Assembly (NCBI RefSeq): GCF_900107015.1
Contig: NZ_FNOI01000002.1
Coordinates: 124,001-188,000 of the forward strand
From: Litoreibacter albidus
Lineage (GTDB): Bacteria; Pseudomonadota; Alphaproteobacteria; Rhodobacterales; Rhodobacteraceae
Length of the DNA: 64,000 bases
Direction: 5' to 3'
The position numbers were made by a program, and so were the translations under genes. Below are positions 1 through 8,393 of the stretch, piece by piece. The notes beneath the pieces are model-generated. The model ran no database searches, was not told where the DNA came from, and worked only from the letters and a program-made list of their open reading frames with translations. The first letter of the stretch is position 1. Every line of letters starts with the position of its first letter.

Positions 1-509
1 AGCCAAAAAATCGGCATCGAATATCCGACCAACGCCAGCACGCGGGCGACCTGATCGATCCAAGACCCTTTGCGCACTGCCGCCAGAACCCCCAAGGGCA
101 CACCAAGGACAACCCCGATGATGATGCCGATCGTCGCAAGCTCCAGGGTTGCAGGAAAGACGCGCGCAATATCCTCGGACACAGGCCGCGCATTCAACAA
201 GGAGATCCCGAAATCAAGGTGCAGCACATCCCAAAGGTAATAGAAAAACTGTACCAGCAGCGGCTTATCAAGCCCGAGTTGCAGGTAGACTTCGTTATAA
301 GTTTCCTGTGACGCCCGCTCGCCAACAATGGCCAGCACGGGATCAATCGGCATAACGCGACCGATGATAAAGGTGACAAACAAGAGCCCCAGAAGTGTCA
401 CCGCAATCGAGCTAAGCGTCATCACCGTGCCGCGCACCAGCGGCCATAGCTTATGTGAAAGGGGCGCCCGATCGGGGCGCCCCCCGTTTCCATCTTCGGC
501 AAACGCCAT
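1..509 (-). CDS. ABC transporter permease, DppB/OppB type (3' end off window)
   Basis: Inner-membrane permease subunit of a peptide-type ABC importer. Translation of the minus strand from the ATG at 509 gives about 169 residues: a short hydrophilic N-terminus, a first membrane helix (residues about 25-45, with TLLGLLFVTFIIGRVMP), a periplasmic segment containing LQLGLDKPLLVQFFYYLWDVL and then further hydrophobic stretches up to the window edge. The L-G-L-D-K-P-L-x-x-Q-F pattern after the first helix is typical of the DppB family. The start codon follows directly on the stop codon of the binding-protein gene at 510, so the two are surely co-transcribed. The remaining C-terminal part, including the EAA loop, lies outside the window. 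Substrate is inferred only from the neighbouring binding protein and dipeptidase. Confidence 0.9.
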   Translation of the reverse strand, partial: MAFAEDGNGGRPDRAPLSHKLWPLVRGTVMTLSSIAVTLLGLLFVTFIIGRVMPIDPVLAIVGERASQETYNEVYLQLGLDKPLLVQFFYYLWDVLHLDFGISLLNARPVSEDIARVFPATLELATIGIIIGVVLGVPLGVLAAVRKGSWIDQVARVLALVGYSMPIFW

Positions 510-2105
510 TTACTTCGTGACCTGCCAGTAAGCGGCAGCCGTCACGGCCTGCCCCGTGGACCAGTTCGCCACGTTATCGCGCAAGGCGGACTGCTCTATC
601 TGTTGGAACATCATCACGAACGGCGAGATTTCACGGAACTCCTCTTGGATATCCAGATACATCTGAACCCGTTTCTCACGGTCCCCTTCGGTCACCGCTG
701 CCTCAACCTTTTCCGTCAAACCACCCGCGTCCCAGCCAGTCCGCCATGCCAATAGGCCCGTGGCATTCGCCTCGTCGGAGTTGTCTGGATTATAGGCAAA
801 AGTCCCCGCGTTTGTTTGCGGATCAGGATAATCCGGCCCCCAAGCGCCCAGATACACGTCCAACTCACGCGCACGGTAACGGGCCAAGATTTGCTTCGCG
901 GTGCCTACGGTGATGTTAACCTTGATGCCAGCCTGCGCCGCAGCGTTCTGGAACGCCTGACCGATTTCAATGCGCTCTTGTGCTTCGCGCACGCCAATCT
1001 CAACCTCTAGCCCCTCAACACCGGCGGCGGCCAACAACTCTTTGGCCTTCTCGATATTGTAGCTAAACGGGTTTTCTTCCGACGCACCAAGGTATGTCGC
1101 GGGGAGGAAGTTTTGATGGATCGTATACTGCCCCTTCAAGAAACTGTCGCGCATGCCTTCGTAGTCGATCAGATATTTGAACGCTTGGCGCACCTCCGGC
1201 TTCGACAACACAGGGTGCTTCTGGTTAAGCGCCAGATACATCAAGCGACCTTTCAACTCGTCGTCGACTTTTACGCCATCAGCGCTCATCACACCGGCGA
1301 TGTCTTCCGGATTAAGGTTGCGGGCGATATCAATGTCGCCGCGCTCGAGCAGCAGGCGTTGCGACGCGCTTTCAGTGACGTGGCGCACGATCACGCGCTC
1401 CATCGCAGGCGCCCCGCCGTAGTATTCTGGGTTCGACGTCAGGGTGACGCTCTCGTTCGGCTTCCAGCTGTTCAGAATATATGGACCGGAACCTGCGGAA
1501 TTGGTCTTCAGCCAAGTGTTGCCCATGTCGCCGTCAACTTCGTTGGCCATCACTACAGCCTTGTCAACAATCCCGCCGATTGTGGCGGTCAGACAGTTCA
1601 GCACAAAAGACGTGGCGTACTTCTTGTCGGTAGTGATAGTCAGCGTGTTGCCATCGGCCTTGATCGTCTCTGTCGCGTTTTCAGGGGTAAAGCCGAACTG
1701 CGTTAGAATAAATGCAGGCGTCTTGTTCAAAATCACCGCACGTTGCAGCGAGAACGCCGCATCTTCCGCCGTCACAGGGTTACCGGAGTGGAACTTCACG
1801 CCCTCGCGCATTGTAAACGTAATGGATTTACCATCCTCGGAGACCTCCCAACTCTCAGCCAAATCTGGCTGATAGCCAGCGGCCAGATCAGCCGGATCAA
1901 GGTTCACCAACCGACCGTAAACGTTGCGGCTGATGTCGGAGCCCGCGAACTCGAAGCTCTCGGCAGGGTCAACCGTTGTGACGTCGTCGATGCGGTGCGC
2001 AATAACAAGCATGTTCGCCGGCGTTTCCGCCACCGCCGAAAATGATGTAACGCCGACAGCCAGACCGATGGCCGCGCTTGTCAGAAGTTTGTTTAAAGCA
2101 TTCAT
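510..2105 (-). CDS. ABC transporter substrate-binding protein, SBP_bac_5 (peptide/nickel) family
   Basis: Periplasmic solute-binding protein of 531 residues that would deliver ligand to the adjacent permease. The N-terminus (MNALNKLLTSAAIGLAVGVT...AVAETPA) is a clear Sec signal peptide with cleavage near residue 26. The mature protein has family-5 landmarks: DPAESFEFAGSDISRNVYGRLV early on, then the ESWEVSEDGKSITFTMREGVKFHSG block, and the C-terminal GAWGPDYPDPQTNAGTF segment. Length fits the family (500-540). It is the first gene of the run with the permease; an M19 dipeptidase lies 50 bp upstream on the same strand, which suggests di- or oligopeptides as ligand. That substrate is inference, since the family also binds nickel, sugars and opines. 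Confidence 0.93.
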   Translation of the reverse strand: MNALNKLLTSAAIGLAVGVTSFSAVAETPANMLVIAHRIDDVTTVDPAESFEFAGSDISRNVYGRLVNLDPADLAAGYQPDLAESWEVSEDGKSITFTMREGVKFHSGNPVTAEDAAFSLQRAVILNKTPAFILTQFGFTPENATETIKADGNTLTITTDKKYATSFVLNCLTATIGGIVDKAVVMANEVDGDMGNTWLKTNSAGSGPYILNSWKPNESVTLTSNPEYYGGAPAMERVIVRHVTESASQRLLLERGDIDIARNLNPEDIAGVMSADGVKVDDELKGRLMYLALNQKHPVLSKPEVRQAFKYLIDYEGMRDSFLKGQYTIHQNFLPATYLGASEENPFSYNIEKAKELLAAAGVEGLEVEIGVREAQERIEIGQAFQNAAAQAGIKVNITVGTAKQILARYRARELDVYLGAWGPDYPDPQTNAGTFAYNPDNSDEANATGLLAWRTGWDAGGLTEKVEAAVTEGDREKRVQMYLDIQEEFREISPFVMMFQQIEQSALRDNVANWSTGQAVTAAAYWQVTK

Positions 2106-2158
2106 TTCTAGAACCTCTCCTGTTCCGTTTCACTGAAATCTATCCGGCTATAGGGCGG

Positions 2159-3220
2159 TTATTCCCCCCATGTTTTTTCCAGCACACGCAGCCAGTTTTC
2201 GTGACAAAGTTTAGCCATCAACGCATCGTTGTAGCCGTGTTTCGCCATCGCGTGCCTCAATTTGGGCAGCCCTGCACAAGAGGTAAGCTCCTCCGGGACA
2301 ACGGCCCCATCGTAATCTGAGCCAAAGCCCACCCGATCCTCACCAAGGTGCTCGATCAAGTGATCGAGGTGCCTCAGCATCTGCTCTAGCGGGACGTCTG
2401 CAAGCATACGCCCGTCTTCACGCAAAAATGCGACCGCAAAGTTCAACCCCACCATCCCGTCGCTTTCACGAATTGCCGCCAACTGCTTGTCAGTCAAATT
2501 CCGGCTGTGTGGACAAATCACATGCGCATTGGAGTGTGTCGCCACCAGCGGCTTCGACGAATGCCTTGCCACATCCCAGAAGCCTGCTTCGTTTAGGTGT
2601 GACAAGTCCACCATTATTCCTAACTCATCGCAACGTTTGACCAGCCGCAATCCGTGGTCTGTTAATCCCAAACCAGTGTCAGGGCCGCTGGGGTACCGGA
2701 ACGGCACGCCATGCCCGAAGATTGTCGGGCGACTCCATACCGGCCCGATTGACCGCAAACCAGCACGGTAGAGAACCTCTAGCGTGTTGAGCTCCGCATC
2801 TATTGCCTCTGCGCCTTCAATGTGGAAAATCGCAGCCATTACGCCGCTACCCAACGTCGCGCGAAGCTGGGCAGCAGTTGTGCACACCTTCAATGCGCCG
2901 CGCCGCTCCAGATCAAACAAAATGGCGGCTTGGGACATGGCGACGGGAAATGCGTCTTCCCAATCTATGGCATCAGGCAAGGGCAGATCGTAGCTAGCCT
3001 TCGCCATCTCCTCAAACTTGAATTCCAGATCGACGGGGGACGGGACATAGACAGCGAAGAAGCCACCGCCGAACCCGCCCGCTTTCGATGAAGGCACATC
3101 AATCGCGCCGTCGCGTCCGGTCAAAAAACCGTCTGCGGCGGACGTTCCGCCAGCACGGTACAGTTTTAATAACGCATCGTTGTGTCCGTCGAAAATCAAC
3201 GGCGATGTTTCAGTCGTCAC
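2159..3220 (-). CDS. Membrane dipeptidase (peptidase family M19)
   Basis: Zinc-dependent dipeptidase of the renal-dipeptidase family, 353 residues, predicted to hydrolyse dipeptides (in some members also D-amino-acid dipeptides or beta-lactams). Metal-site landmarks are visible in order: the H-x-D pair in FDGHNDALLKL near the N-terminus, the glutamate in FHIEGAEAID (about residue 135), a histidine in VDLSHLNEAGFWDV, the LVATHSNAHVICPHSRNLTD block, and the aspartate in VGFGSDYDGA. No signal peptide is seen, so a cytoplasmic location is likely, unlike the lipid-anchored mammalian enzyme. It is transcribed toward the ABC importer genes and probably shares their operon, and it is divergent from the LysR gene, a common layout for a regulator and its target. 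Confidence 0.93.
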   Translation of the reverse strand: MTTETSPLIFDGHNDALLKLYRAGGTSAADGFLTGRDGAIDVPSSKAGGFGGGFFAVYVPSPVDLEFKFEEMAKASYDLPLPDAIDWEDAFPVAMSQAAILFDLERRGALKVCTTAAQLRATLGSGVMAAIFHIEGAEAIDAELNTLEVLYRAGLRSIGPVWSRPTIFGHGVPFRYPSGPDTGLGLTDHGLRLVKRCDELGIMVDLSHLNEAGFWDVARHSSKPLVATHSNAHVICPHSRNLTDKQLAAIRESDGMVGLNFAVAFLREDGRMLADVPLEQMLRHLDHLIEHLGEDRVGFGSDYDGAVVPEELTSCAGLPKLRHAMAKHGYNDALMAKLCHENWLRVLEKTWGE

Positions 3221-3289
3221 CCCAGCATCCCCTCAAAAACCTATCGGACCACCTTAGGCGAGGATTTCTCATAGACCACAGTTAACATC

Positions 3290-3304
3290 ATGATATTAGA
3301 TCAT
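3290..3304. promoter_or_regulatory. Candidate LysR-type operator (15-bp dyad)
   Basis: ATGATATTAGATCAT is a dyad with perfect 5-bp arms and contains the T-N11-A spacing of LysR-type binding sites. It lies in the 113-bp region between the divergent dipeptidase and LysR genes, 30 bp upstream of the LysR start. Assignment to that regulator is inferred from position. Confidence 0.4.
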
Positions 3305-3333
3305 AGCTGTATGAGGCTTTTGCAGAGGGTCAG

Positions 3334-4242
3334 ATGGCCACGAAGACATGGCACAGCTTGCCGGAGTACCAAGCGCTAAGGGCGTTAATGGAAAATGGCA
3401 CCACCTCGCAGGCGGCTATTCGGCTGGGTTTATCGCAGTCCGCAGTCAGTCGGTCGATCGCAAGCTTGGAAGAGCGAACCGGACGGATGCTCTTCGAGCG
3501 TGAAGGCGGACGTTTGCGCCCCACCGACGAAGCCGTCCAGATGAACCGCCGCCTTGACCCACTCTTTGCCGCACTCGACCGGATCGACGGCCCGCCAGAA
3601 GTGGAACGTGAAACGCTGCGGATCGTAGCTCCACCCACCTACGCCCACCGCTTCCTGGTGCATCACATTGCCACCTTCCTGACGACCAACCCGCATTTTC
3701 ACCTCAGCTTGGAAGTGGCTTCCTCGGAGGACGTTATTCGCGGCATTTTAGAGGAACGGTTCGACCTCGGCTTTACCGGCGTCGAGCTGTCGCGTGACGG
3801 CGTAAAGCTGACGTTGTTCCGCACCTCCAGCGCAGTCTGTGCCATGGCGAGTGATCACCCATTGGCGGAACGGGATACTATCCACCCGGAAGACCTGAAC
3901 GAACAGTCACTAATTGCAATATCACACCGCCATGCCAGACGCGCGCAGCTGGAAAACATCCTTCACAGCTGCCGCAGCGCCCCACGCATCGTCGCAGAGG
4001 TCTCAACCTCCATCGCCGCCGTTGACCTTGCAAAGGAAGGTCTTGGTGTGACGGTCGTGAACCCTTTCCCCGTGGTTCAGTACCGCTCCGACGACATGGT
4101 GTTCCGACCCTTCGCGTCGCCAATCGCCTACAGAAGTTACATCGTCAGTCCGGAGCACCGGCCAACCTCACGGGTCGCGAGGGCCTTCATCCGCCATCTT
4201 CGGTTACACACACCAAAGGATGTCTTCTCGCAGAAAGCATGA
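3334..4242 (+). CDS. LysR family transcriptional regulator
   Basis: DNA-binding regulator of 302 residues. The N-terminal winged helix is clear: YQALRALMENGTTSQAAIRLGLSQSAVSRSIASLEERTGRMLFEREGGRLRPTDEA (residues about 8-63), followed by the linker helix and a substrate-binding domain (from ETLRIVAPPTYAHRF) with two lobes. An acidic or amphipathic small-molecule inducer would bind between the lobes, but its identity cannot be read from sequence. It is divergent from the dipeptidase and ABC importer genes, which are the likeliest targets; the molybdenum hydroxylase genes 70 bp downstream on the same strand could also be under its control. Confidence 0.94.
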   Translation: MATKTWHSLPEYQALRALMENGTTSQAAIRLGLSQSAVSRSIASLEERTGRMLFEREGGRLRPTDEAVQMNRRLDPLFAALDRIDGPPEVERETLRIVAPPTYAHRFLVHHIATFLTTNPHFHLSLEVASSEDVIRGILEERFDLGFTGVELSRDGVKLTLFRTSSAVCAMASDHPLAERDTIHPEDLNEQSLIAISHRHARRAQLENILHSCRSAPRIVAEVSTSIAAVDLAKEGLGVTVVNPFPVVQYRSDDMVFRPFASPIAYRSYIVSPEHRPTSRVARAFIRHLRLHTPKDVFSQKA

Positions 4243-4313
4243 CGATTTCGTAGCTCGCGCTTCTCCACCGGCGCTCTATACTGTGGCAAGCCATGGCAAA
4301 AAGGATTTCCGCA

Positions 4314-4772
4314 ATGAAGCTGACCGTGAACGGCACGACTCACGACGTTGATGTCGAGCCAGAAATGCCCCTTCTGTGGGTCCTGCGTGACGAATTGGGG
4401 ATTACCGGCCCGAAGTACGGCTGTGGCATTGCCCAATGCGGGGCGTGCACGGTGCATGTTGACGGGGAGGCGGTCCGATCTTGCCAATTGGAAGTTGGTG
4501 ATGTGGAGGGACAGATCACTACGATCGAAGGCCTCGGAACTCCGGCTGCGCTGCACGCCGTGCAAGACGCATGGATTGAGCATCAAGTGGCGCAATGCGG
4601 CTACTGCCAATCTGGGCAGATCATGGCGGCTGCGTCTTTTTTGATCAGCACCCCTGCGCCAACGGATGAGGAAATTGACGACGCTATGTCCGCCAACCTG
4701 TGCCGCTGCGGCACTTACCCACGCATCCGCGCCGCGGTGAAAACCGCAGCCGCTAAGCTGAACGGAGCGTAG
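4314..4772 (+). CDS. iorA: (2Fe-2S) subunit of a molybdenum hydroxylase, isoquinoline 1-oxidoreductase alpha type
   Basis: Small electron-transfer subunit, about 152 residues. The N-terminal plant-type ferredoxin domain has the cysteine pattern in [21 protein letters not shown] (residues about 38-58), and the C-terminal helical domain has the second cluster motif CGYCQSG...CRCGTYPRI. These two [2Fe-2S] clusters pass electrons from the molybdenum cofactor in the partner protein. I place the start at ATG 4314, which has an AAAAGGA ribosome-binding site at 4298-4304; an in-frame ATG at 4293 lacks one. The gene ends 3 bp before the large subunit, so they form one operon. The symbol reflects family resemblance; the real substrate (an N-heterocycle or an aldehyde) is unknown. 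Confidence 0.9.
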   Translation: MKLTVNGTTHDVDVEPEMPLLWVLRDELGITGPKYGCGIAQCGACTVHVDGEAVRSCQLEVGDVEGQITTIEGLGTPAALHAVQDAWIEHQVAQCGYCQSGQIMAAASFLISTPAPTDEEIDDAMSANLCRCGTYPRIRAAVKTAAAKLNGA

Positions 4773-4775
4773 AAC

Positions 4776-7028
4776 ATGAGCAAAGCCGGAAAAATCGCCC
4801 GCCGTACGTTCATTATCGGATCAGCCGCAATCGTGGGTGGCGTCGCGTTTGGGACATATCTTGCTAAACGCGCGATCCCGAACCCGCTGCTGAACGATCT
4901 TGCGGATGGTGAGGCCGCGATCACACCCTACGTCAAAATAGACGCCTCGGGGGTAACCTTGATCACACCGCGCGCGGATAAAGGTCAGGGGGCTTATTCC
5001 ATTCAGGCCAATCTTATTGCGGAAGAGCTGGATATCGACCCGCGCACCGCCACTGTGACCCCCGGAATGCCCGGCCCCGCTTACTACAACGGCACCGTGT
5101 TGGCTGAAGCCGTCCCCTTCCCCGCCTATGATCAAGGCGCCATTGCGGAAGCTATGCGCAGCTTCATGGCAGTTCCCGCGAAGCTATTGCAAATGCAAAT
5201 CACTGGCGGCTCCTCGACCGTACCAGACAGCTACGTGAACCTACGCATGGCAGGCGCTGTTGCCCGTGAGACCCTGAAACAGGTAGCCGCAAACAAAACC
5301 GGCCTTGCGCGCGCCGATCTGCGGACAGAAGACGGTCACGTGGTCCTGCCAGACGGCAGCAAAATTGCCTATACAGAGCTTGCCGCTGACGCCGCCGGAA
5401 CGCCGCCGGTCACCGATGTCTCGCTACGCGATCCAAGCGAATGGCGCATACTGGGGAAGGCAAACACCCCACGGCTAGACATGGTGGCGAAATGCACGGG
5501 CACGGAAACCTACGGGATCGATCATTCAATGGAGGGGATGTTGTTTGCCTCCGTCCGCGCCAATCCCGGCATTGGTGGCTACGTCGTGGGCTTTGATGCC
5601 ACTGCTGCGCAAGGCATGCGCGGGGTGGAACGAATTGTGCCGGTCAAACATGGCGTGGGCGTCATTGCCGACAACACGTGGCGCGCTATCCAAGCCGTCA
5701 ACGCGCTCAACATCGAATGGGGTCCGGCAGATTACCCCGCGACCTCCGCCGAAATTTTCGAAACGCTCGAAGCTGCCATCGGTGATGAGGACGCCTATGA
5801 TCACCGCCAACGGGACGACGGAAACGTGGATGACGCCTTGGCAGACGGAGAGGTAATTGAGGCCTCATACCGGATTCCGTATTTGGCCCACGCACCACTG
5901 GAGCCAATGAACGCCACCGTGCGGGTCACCGACGACGCGTGCGAAATCTGGACAGGCACACAAATCCCGCTGTTCATCCGTGACAAGGCCGCGAAAATCA
6001 CAGGCATCCCCGCTGAACAGGTCTTCGTCTACGTGCAACCCATGGGCGGCAGCTTTGGTCACAGGCTGGAGATGACCCACGTGGAACAAACCGTTGAGCT
6101 CGCCATGGCCGTAAAGGGCACACCAGTCAAAATGACGTGGTCGCGCGAGGAGGACATGACCCACGATTACCCCCGCCCTGCCGCTGTCTCCAAAGCGCGC
6201 GGTAAGGTCGTAGACGGCAAGGTTGCAGCCTTTGATTTATCGGTGGGCCAGTCGGCAATGGCATCCAGTTGGTTTGGCCGCCTGATGGACATGTCCATCC
6301 CCGGCCCTGACGCGACGATAACCACAGGTTCGTGGGATCAACCCTTCGACATCCCGCACTACCGCGTCACAGGCTACCGCGCGCCGGACATGGTGCCGGT
6401 GTCATCTTGGCGCTCGGTCGGGGCATCGAGTAACGGCTTCATGCACGACGGTTTTTTGGACGAGTTGATTCACGCGGCAGGCGCTGACCCGCTGGCTGAG
6501 CGAATTCGTCTGTGCGGTCATGACACCTCTCGCAAGGTACTGGAAGCAGTTGGCGATTTGTCGAACTGGGCCGGTACCGACTTAGGTGAAAATCGCGGAC
6601 GCGGTGTGGCCTTCTGCATGTCGTTCGGAGTTCCCGTGGCGCAAGTGGTCGAAGTCACGAACACCGAAGCGGGCATTCGGATCGACAAGGTTTACTGTGT
6701 CGTCGACAGCGGTCCGGTTCTTGACCCAAGCAACTTCGAAGCGCAGGTCACAGGGGGGATCATCTTCGGCCTTGGCCACGCGATGGGCGCTGAACTCACT
6801 TATGCGGATCACATGCCGGAGCAAAACAATTTTGACACCTACGAAAGCATACGACTGTATCAAACGCCTGTGATTGAGATGAAGGCCCTAAGCAACGCGT
6901 CAAAGATCAGGGGCATCGGGGAGCCATGCGTGCCACCTGCTGCCCCCGCCTTGGCAAACGCCATCTTCGCGGCCACCGGTCAGCGCATAAGGAAACTTCC
7001 GCTGAACAAACACATCAGTTTTGCCTGA
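4776..7028 (+). CDS. iorB: Molybdopterin-binding subunit of a molybdenum hydroxylase, isoquinoline 1-oxidoreductase beta type
   Basis: Large catalytic subunit of 750 residues in the xanthine oxidase superfamily. Residues about 8-22 (ARRTFIIGSAAIVGG) form a twin-arginine-like leader, so the folded complex may be exported to the periplasm. The protein shows the duplicated molybdopterin-binding layout of the IorB/AdhB group: YVKIDASGVTLITPRADKGQGAYS near residue 50, the central PMGGSFGHRLEMTHVEQTVELA segment, DMVPVSSWRSVGASSNGFMHDGFLDEL, and near the C-terminus IRGIGEPCVPPAAPALANAIFAATG with the GEP-x-x-PPAAPA signature. It follows its iron-sulfur partner after 3 bp. No FAD subunit is present, as expected for this two-subunit class. 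Cofactor maturation (XdhC-like) genes are not in the window. Confidence 0.9.
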   Translation: MSKAGKIARRTFIIGSAAIVGGVAFGTYLAKRAIPNPLLNDLADGEAAITPYVKIDASGVTLITPRADKGQGAYSIQANLIAEELDIDPRTATVTPGMPGPAYYNGTVLAEAVPFPAYDQGAIAEAMRSFMAVPAKLLQMQITGGSSTVPDSYVNLRMAGAVARETLKQVAANKTGLARADLRTEDGHVVLPDGSKIAYTELAADAAGTPPVTDVSLRDPSEWRILGKANTPRLDMVAKCTGTETYGIDHSMEGMLFASVRANPGIGGYVVGFDATAAQGMRGVERIVPVKHGVGVIADNTWRAIQAVNALNIEWGPADYPATSAEIFETLEAAIGDEDAYDHRQRDDGNVDDALADGEVIEASYRIPYLAHAPLEPMNATVRVTDDACEIWTGTQIPLFIRDKAAKITGIPAEQVFVYVQPMGGSFGHRLEMTHVEQTVELAMAVKGTPVKMTWSREEDMTHDYPRPAAVSKARGKVVDGKVAAFDLSVGQSAMASSWFGRLMDMSIPGPDATITTGSWDQPFDIPHYRVTGYRAPDMVPVSSWRSVGASSNGFMHDGFLDELIHAAGADPLAERIRLCGHDTSRKVLEAVGDLSNWAGTDLGENRGRGVAFCMSFGVPVAQVVEVTNTEAGIRIDKVYCVVDSGPVLDPSNFEAQVTGGIIFGLGHAMGAELTYADHMPEQNNFDTYESIRLYQTPVIEMKALSNASKIRGIGEPCVPPAAPALANAIFAATGQRIRKLPLNKHISFA

Positions 7029-7073
7029 CACGTCCAGTTAACCGTTTCGGGGCGAGCGACAATGTAGAGCGCA

Positions 7074-7114
7074 CAAGCCCCCCAAAACCGATGATGTCGT
7101 TTAAGGGGGGCTTG
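7074..7114. terminator. Bidirectional hairpin terminator between convergent genes
   Basis: CAAGCCCCCC (7074-7083) pairs perfectly with GGGGGGCTTG (7105-7114), and the loop can extend the stem further. It sits between the end of the molybdenum hydroxylase gene and the end of the convergent carboxynorspermidine dehydrogenase gene. There is no long U-run, only ctatta on the right, so the intrinsic strength is uncertain. Confidence 0.6.
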
Positions 7115-7122
7115 CTATTAAC

Positions 7123-8364
7123 TCAGGCGCGGTTCCATTCTCGATCGCCATTGGCATCTTTGACACGGGTCGGCAGGCCGATCGTGTCGAGCAACGTGAA
7201 TAGCGGCTTGGGGTCCAGCTCTTCCACGTTAACCATGGTGCCGCCGTCGTATGTCCCGTCCGCGATCAACATCGCCATTGCCACCGGTGGCACGCCCGCA
7301 GTGTAGGAAATCCCTTGGCTGCCTACCTCGTTAAAAGCCTCTTTGTGGTCGGCGACATTGTAGACGAACACCTCTACCTCTTCTCCGTCTTTGACACCTT
7401 TAACGACATCCCCAATACAGGTCTTGCCCGTATAGTTTGGCGCTAAACTGGAAGGGTCCGGCAGCACGGCCTTCACTACCTTCAAAGGCACAACTTCCAA
7501 GCCCTCAGCGGTAGTGACCGGTTGTTCCGACAACAGCCCCAGATTTTGTAGAACGGTAAACACATTAATGTAATGGTCACCAAAGCCCATCCAGAAACGG
7601 ATATCAGCTTGCGGATAGTTCGCCGCCAGCGAATGCACCTCGTCGTGGCCTGACATATAGGCTTGCTGTTTACCGACAACCGGAAGATCCCATTCGCGTC
7701 CAACCTCAAACATCTTATTCGTTTGCCACGCGCCGTCCTGCCAACTGTAGACGGTACCAGTAAATTCGCGAAAGTTGATCTCTGGATCGAAATTCGTCGA
7801 GAAATACTTGCCGTGATCGCCCGCGTTAATGTCAACAATGTCGATAGACGTCACGTCATCCATGAACTCATCAATCGCGAAGCGCGCAAAGGCGTTAACC
7901 ATGCCCGGATCAAAGCCCGCCCCCAGGATCGCGGTAACTCCGGCCTTGGCGCAATCATCGCGCCGCTTCCACTCGTAGTTTCCGTACCAAGGTGGCGTTT
8001 CGCAAATCTTGGCGGGGTCTTCATGAATGGCCGTGTCGATATAGGCCGCACCGGTTTGAATGCATGCCTCCAGCACAGTCATATTCACAAAAGGCGAACC
8101 CACGTTAATCACAATCTGCGCGCCAGTCTTCTGGATCAGCGCGACAACCGCAGCCGTGTCCATACCGTCAACCGCATGGGCCTCAAATACACCGTCCTGC
8201 TTCATCGCAGACTTCTCATGGACGCTGGAAATAATCGCATCGCATTTGGAAACCGTCCGACTGGCAATATGAAGATCGCCCAGAACATCGTTGTTTTGCG
8301 CGCATTTATGCGCCACGACCTGTGCGACGCCACCAGCGCCGATGATGAGAACGTTGCGTTTCAT
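7123..8364 (-). CDS. Carboxynorspermidine/carboxyspermidine dehydrogenase (saccharopine dehydrogenase family)
   Basis: NAD(P)H-dependent reductive condensation of aspartate semialdehyde with putrescine (or diaminopropane) to carboxyspermidine (or carboxynorspermidine), the first committed step of the alternative spermidine route. The N-terminal Rossmann fold reads KRNVLIIGAGGVAQVVAHKCAQ, and the central and C-terminal parts (FDPGMVNAFARFA, DINAGDHGKYFSTNFDPEINFREF, GISYTAGVPPVAMAMLIADG) are typical of this branch and not of lysine-forming saccharopine dehydrogenases. I choose ATG 8364, preceded by AAGAGGTC; an in-frame ATG at 8397 would add 11 residues and run into the nspC gene. The decarboxylase gene lies 29 bp upstream, confirming the pathway. 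Confidence 0.92.
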   Translation of the reverse strand: MKRNVLIIGAGGVAQVVAHKCAQNNDVLGDLHIASRTVSKCDAIISSVHEKSAMKQDGVFEAHAVDGMDTAAVVALIQKTGAQIVINVGSPFVNMTVLEACIQTGAAYIDTAIHEDPAKICETPPWYGNYEWKRRDDCAKAGVTAILGAGFDPGMVNAFARFAIDEFMDDVTSIDIVDINAGDHGKYFSTNFDPEINFREFTGTVYSWQDGAWQTNKMFEVGREWDLPVVGKQQAYMSGHDEVHSLAANYPQADIRFWMGFGDHYINVFTVLQNLGLLSEQPVTTAEGLEVVPLKVVKAVLPDPSSLAPNYTGKTCIGDVVKGVKDGEEVEVFVYNVADHKEAFNEVGSQGISYTAGVPPVAMAMLIADGTYDGGTMVNVEELDPKPLFTLLDTIGLPTRVKDANGDREWNRA

Positions 8365-8393
8365 GTATCCAAGAGACCTCTTTTGTGTATGTT

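Noticed and set aside
1113-1706. 197-residue plus-strand frame inside the ABC binding-protein gene
   Set aside because: Antisense shadow of a clear SBP_bac_5 gene, without ribosome site or family features.
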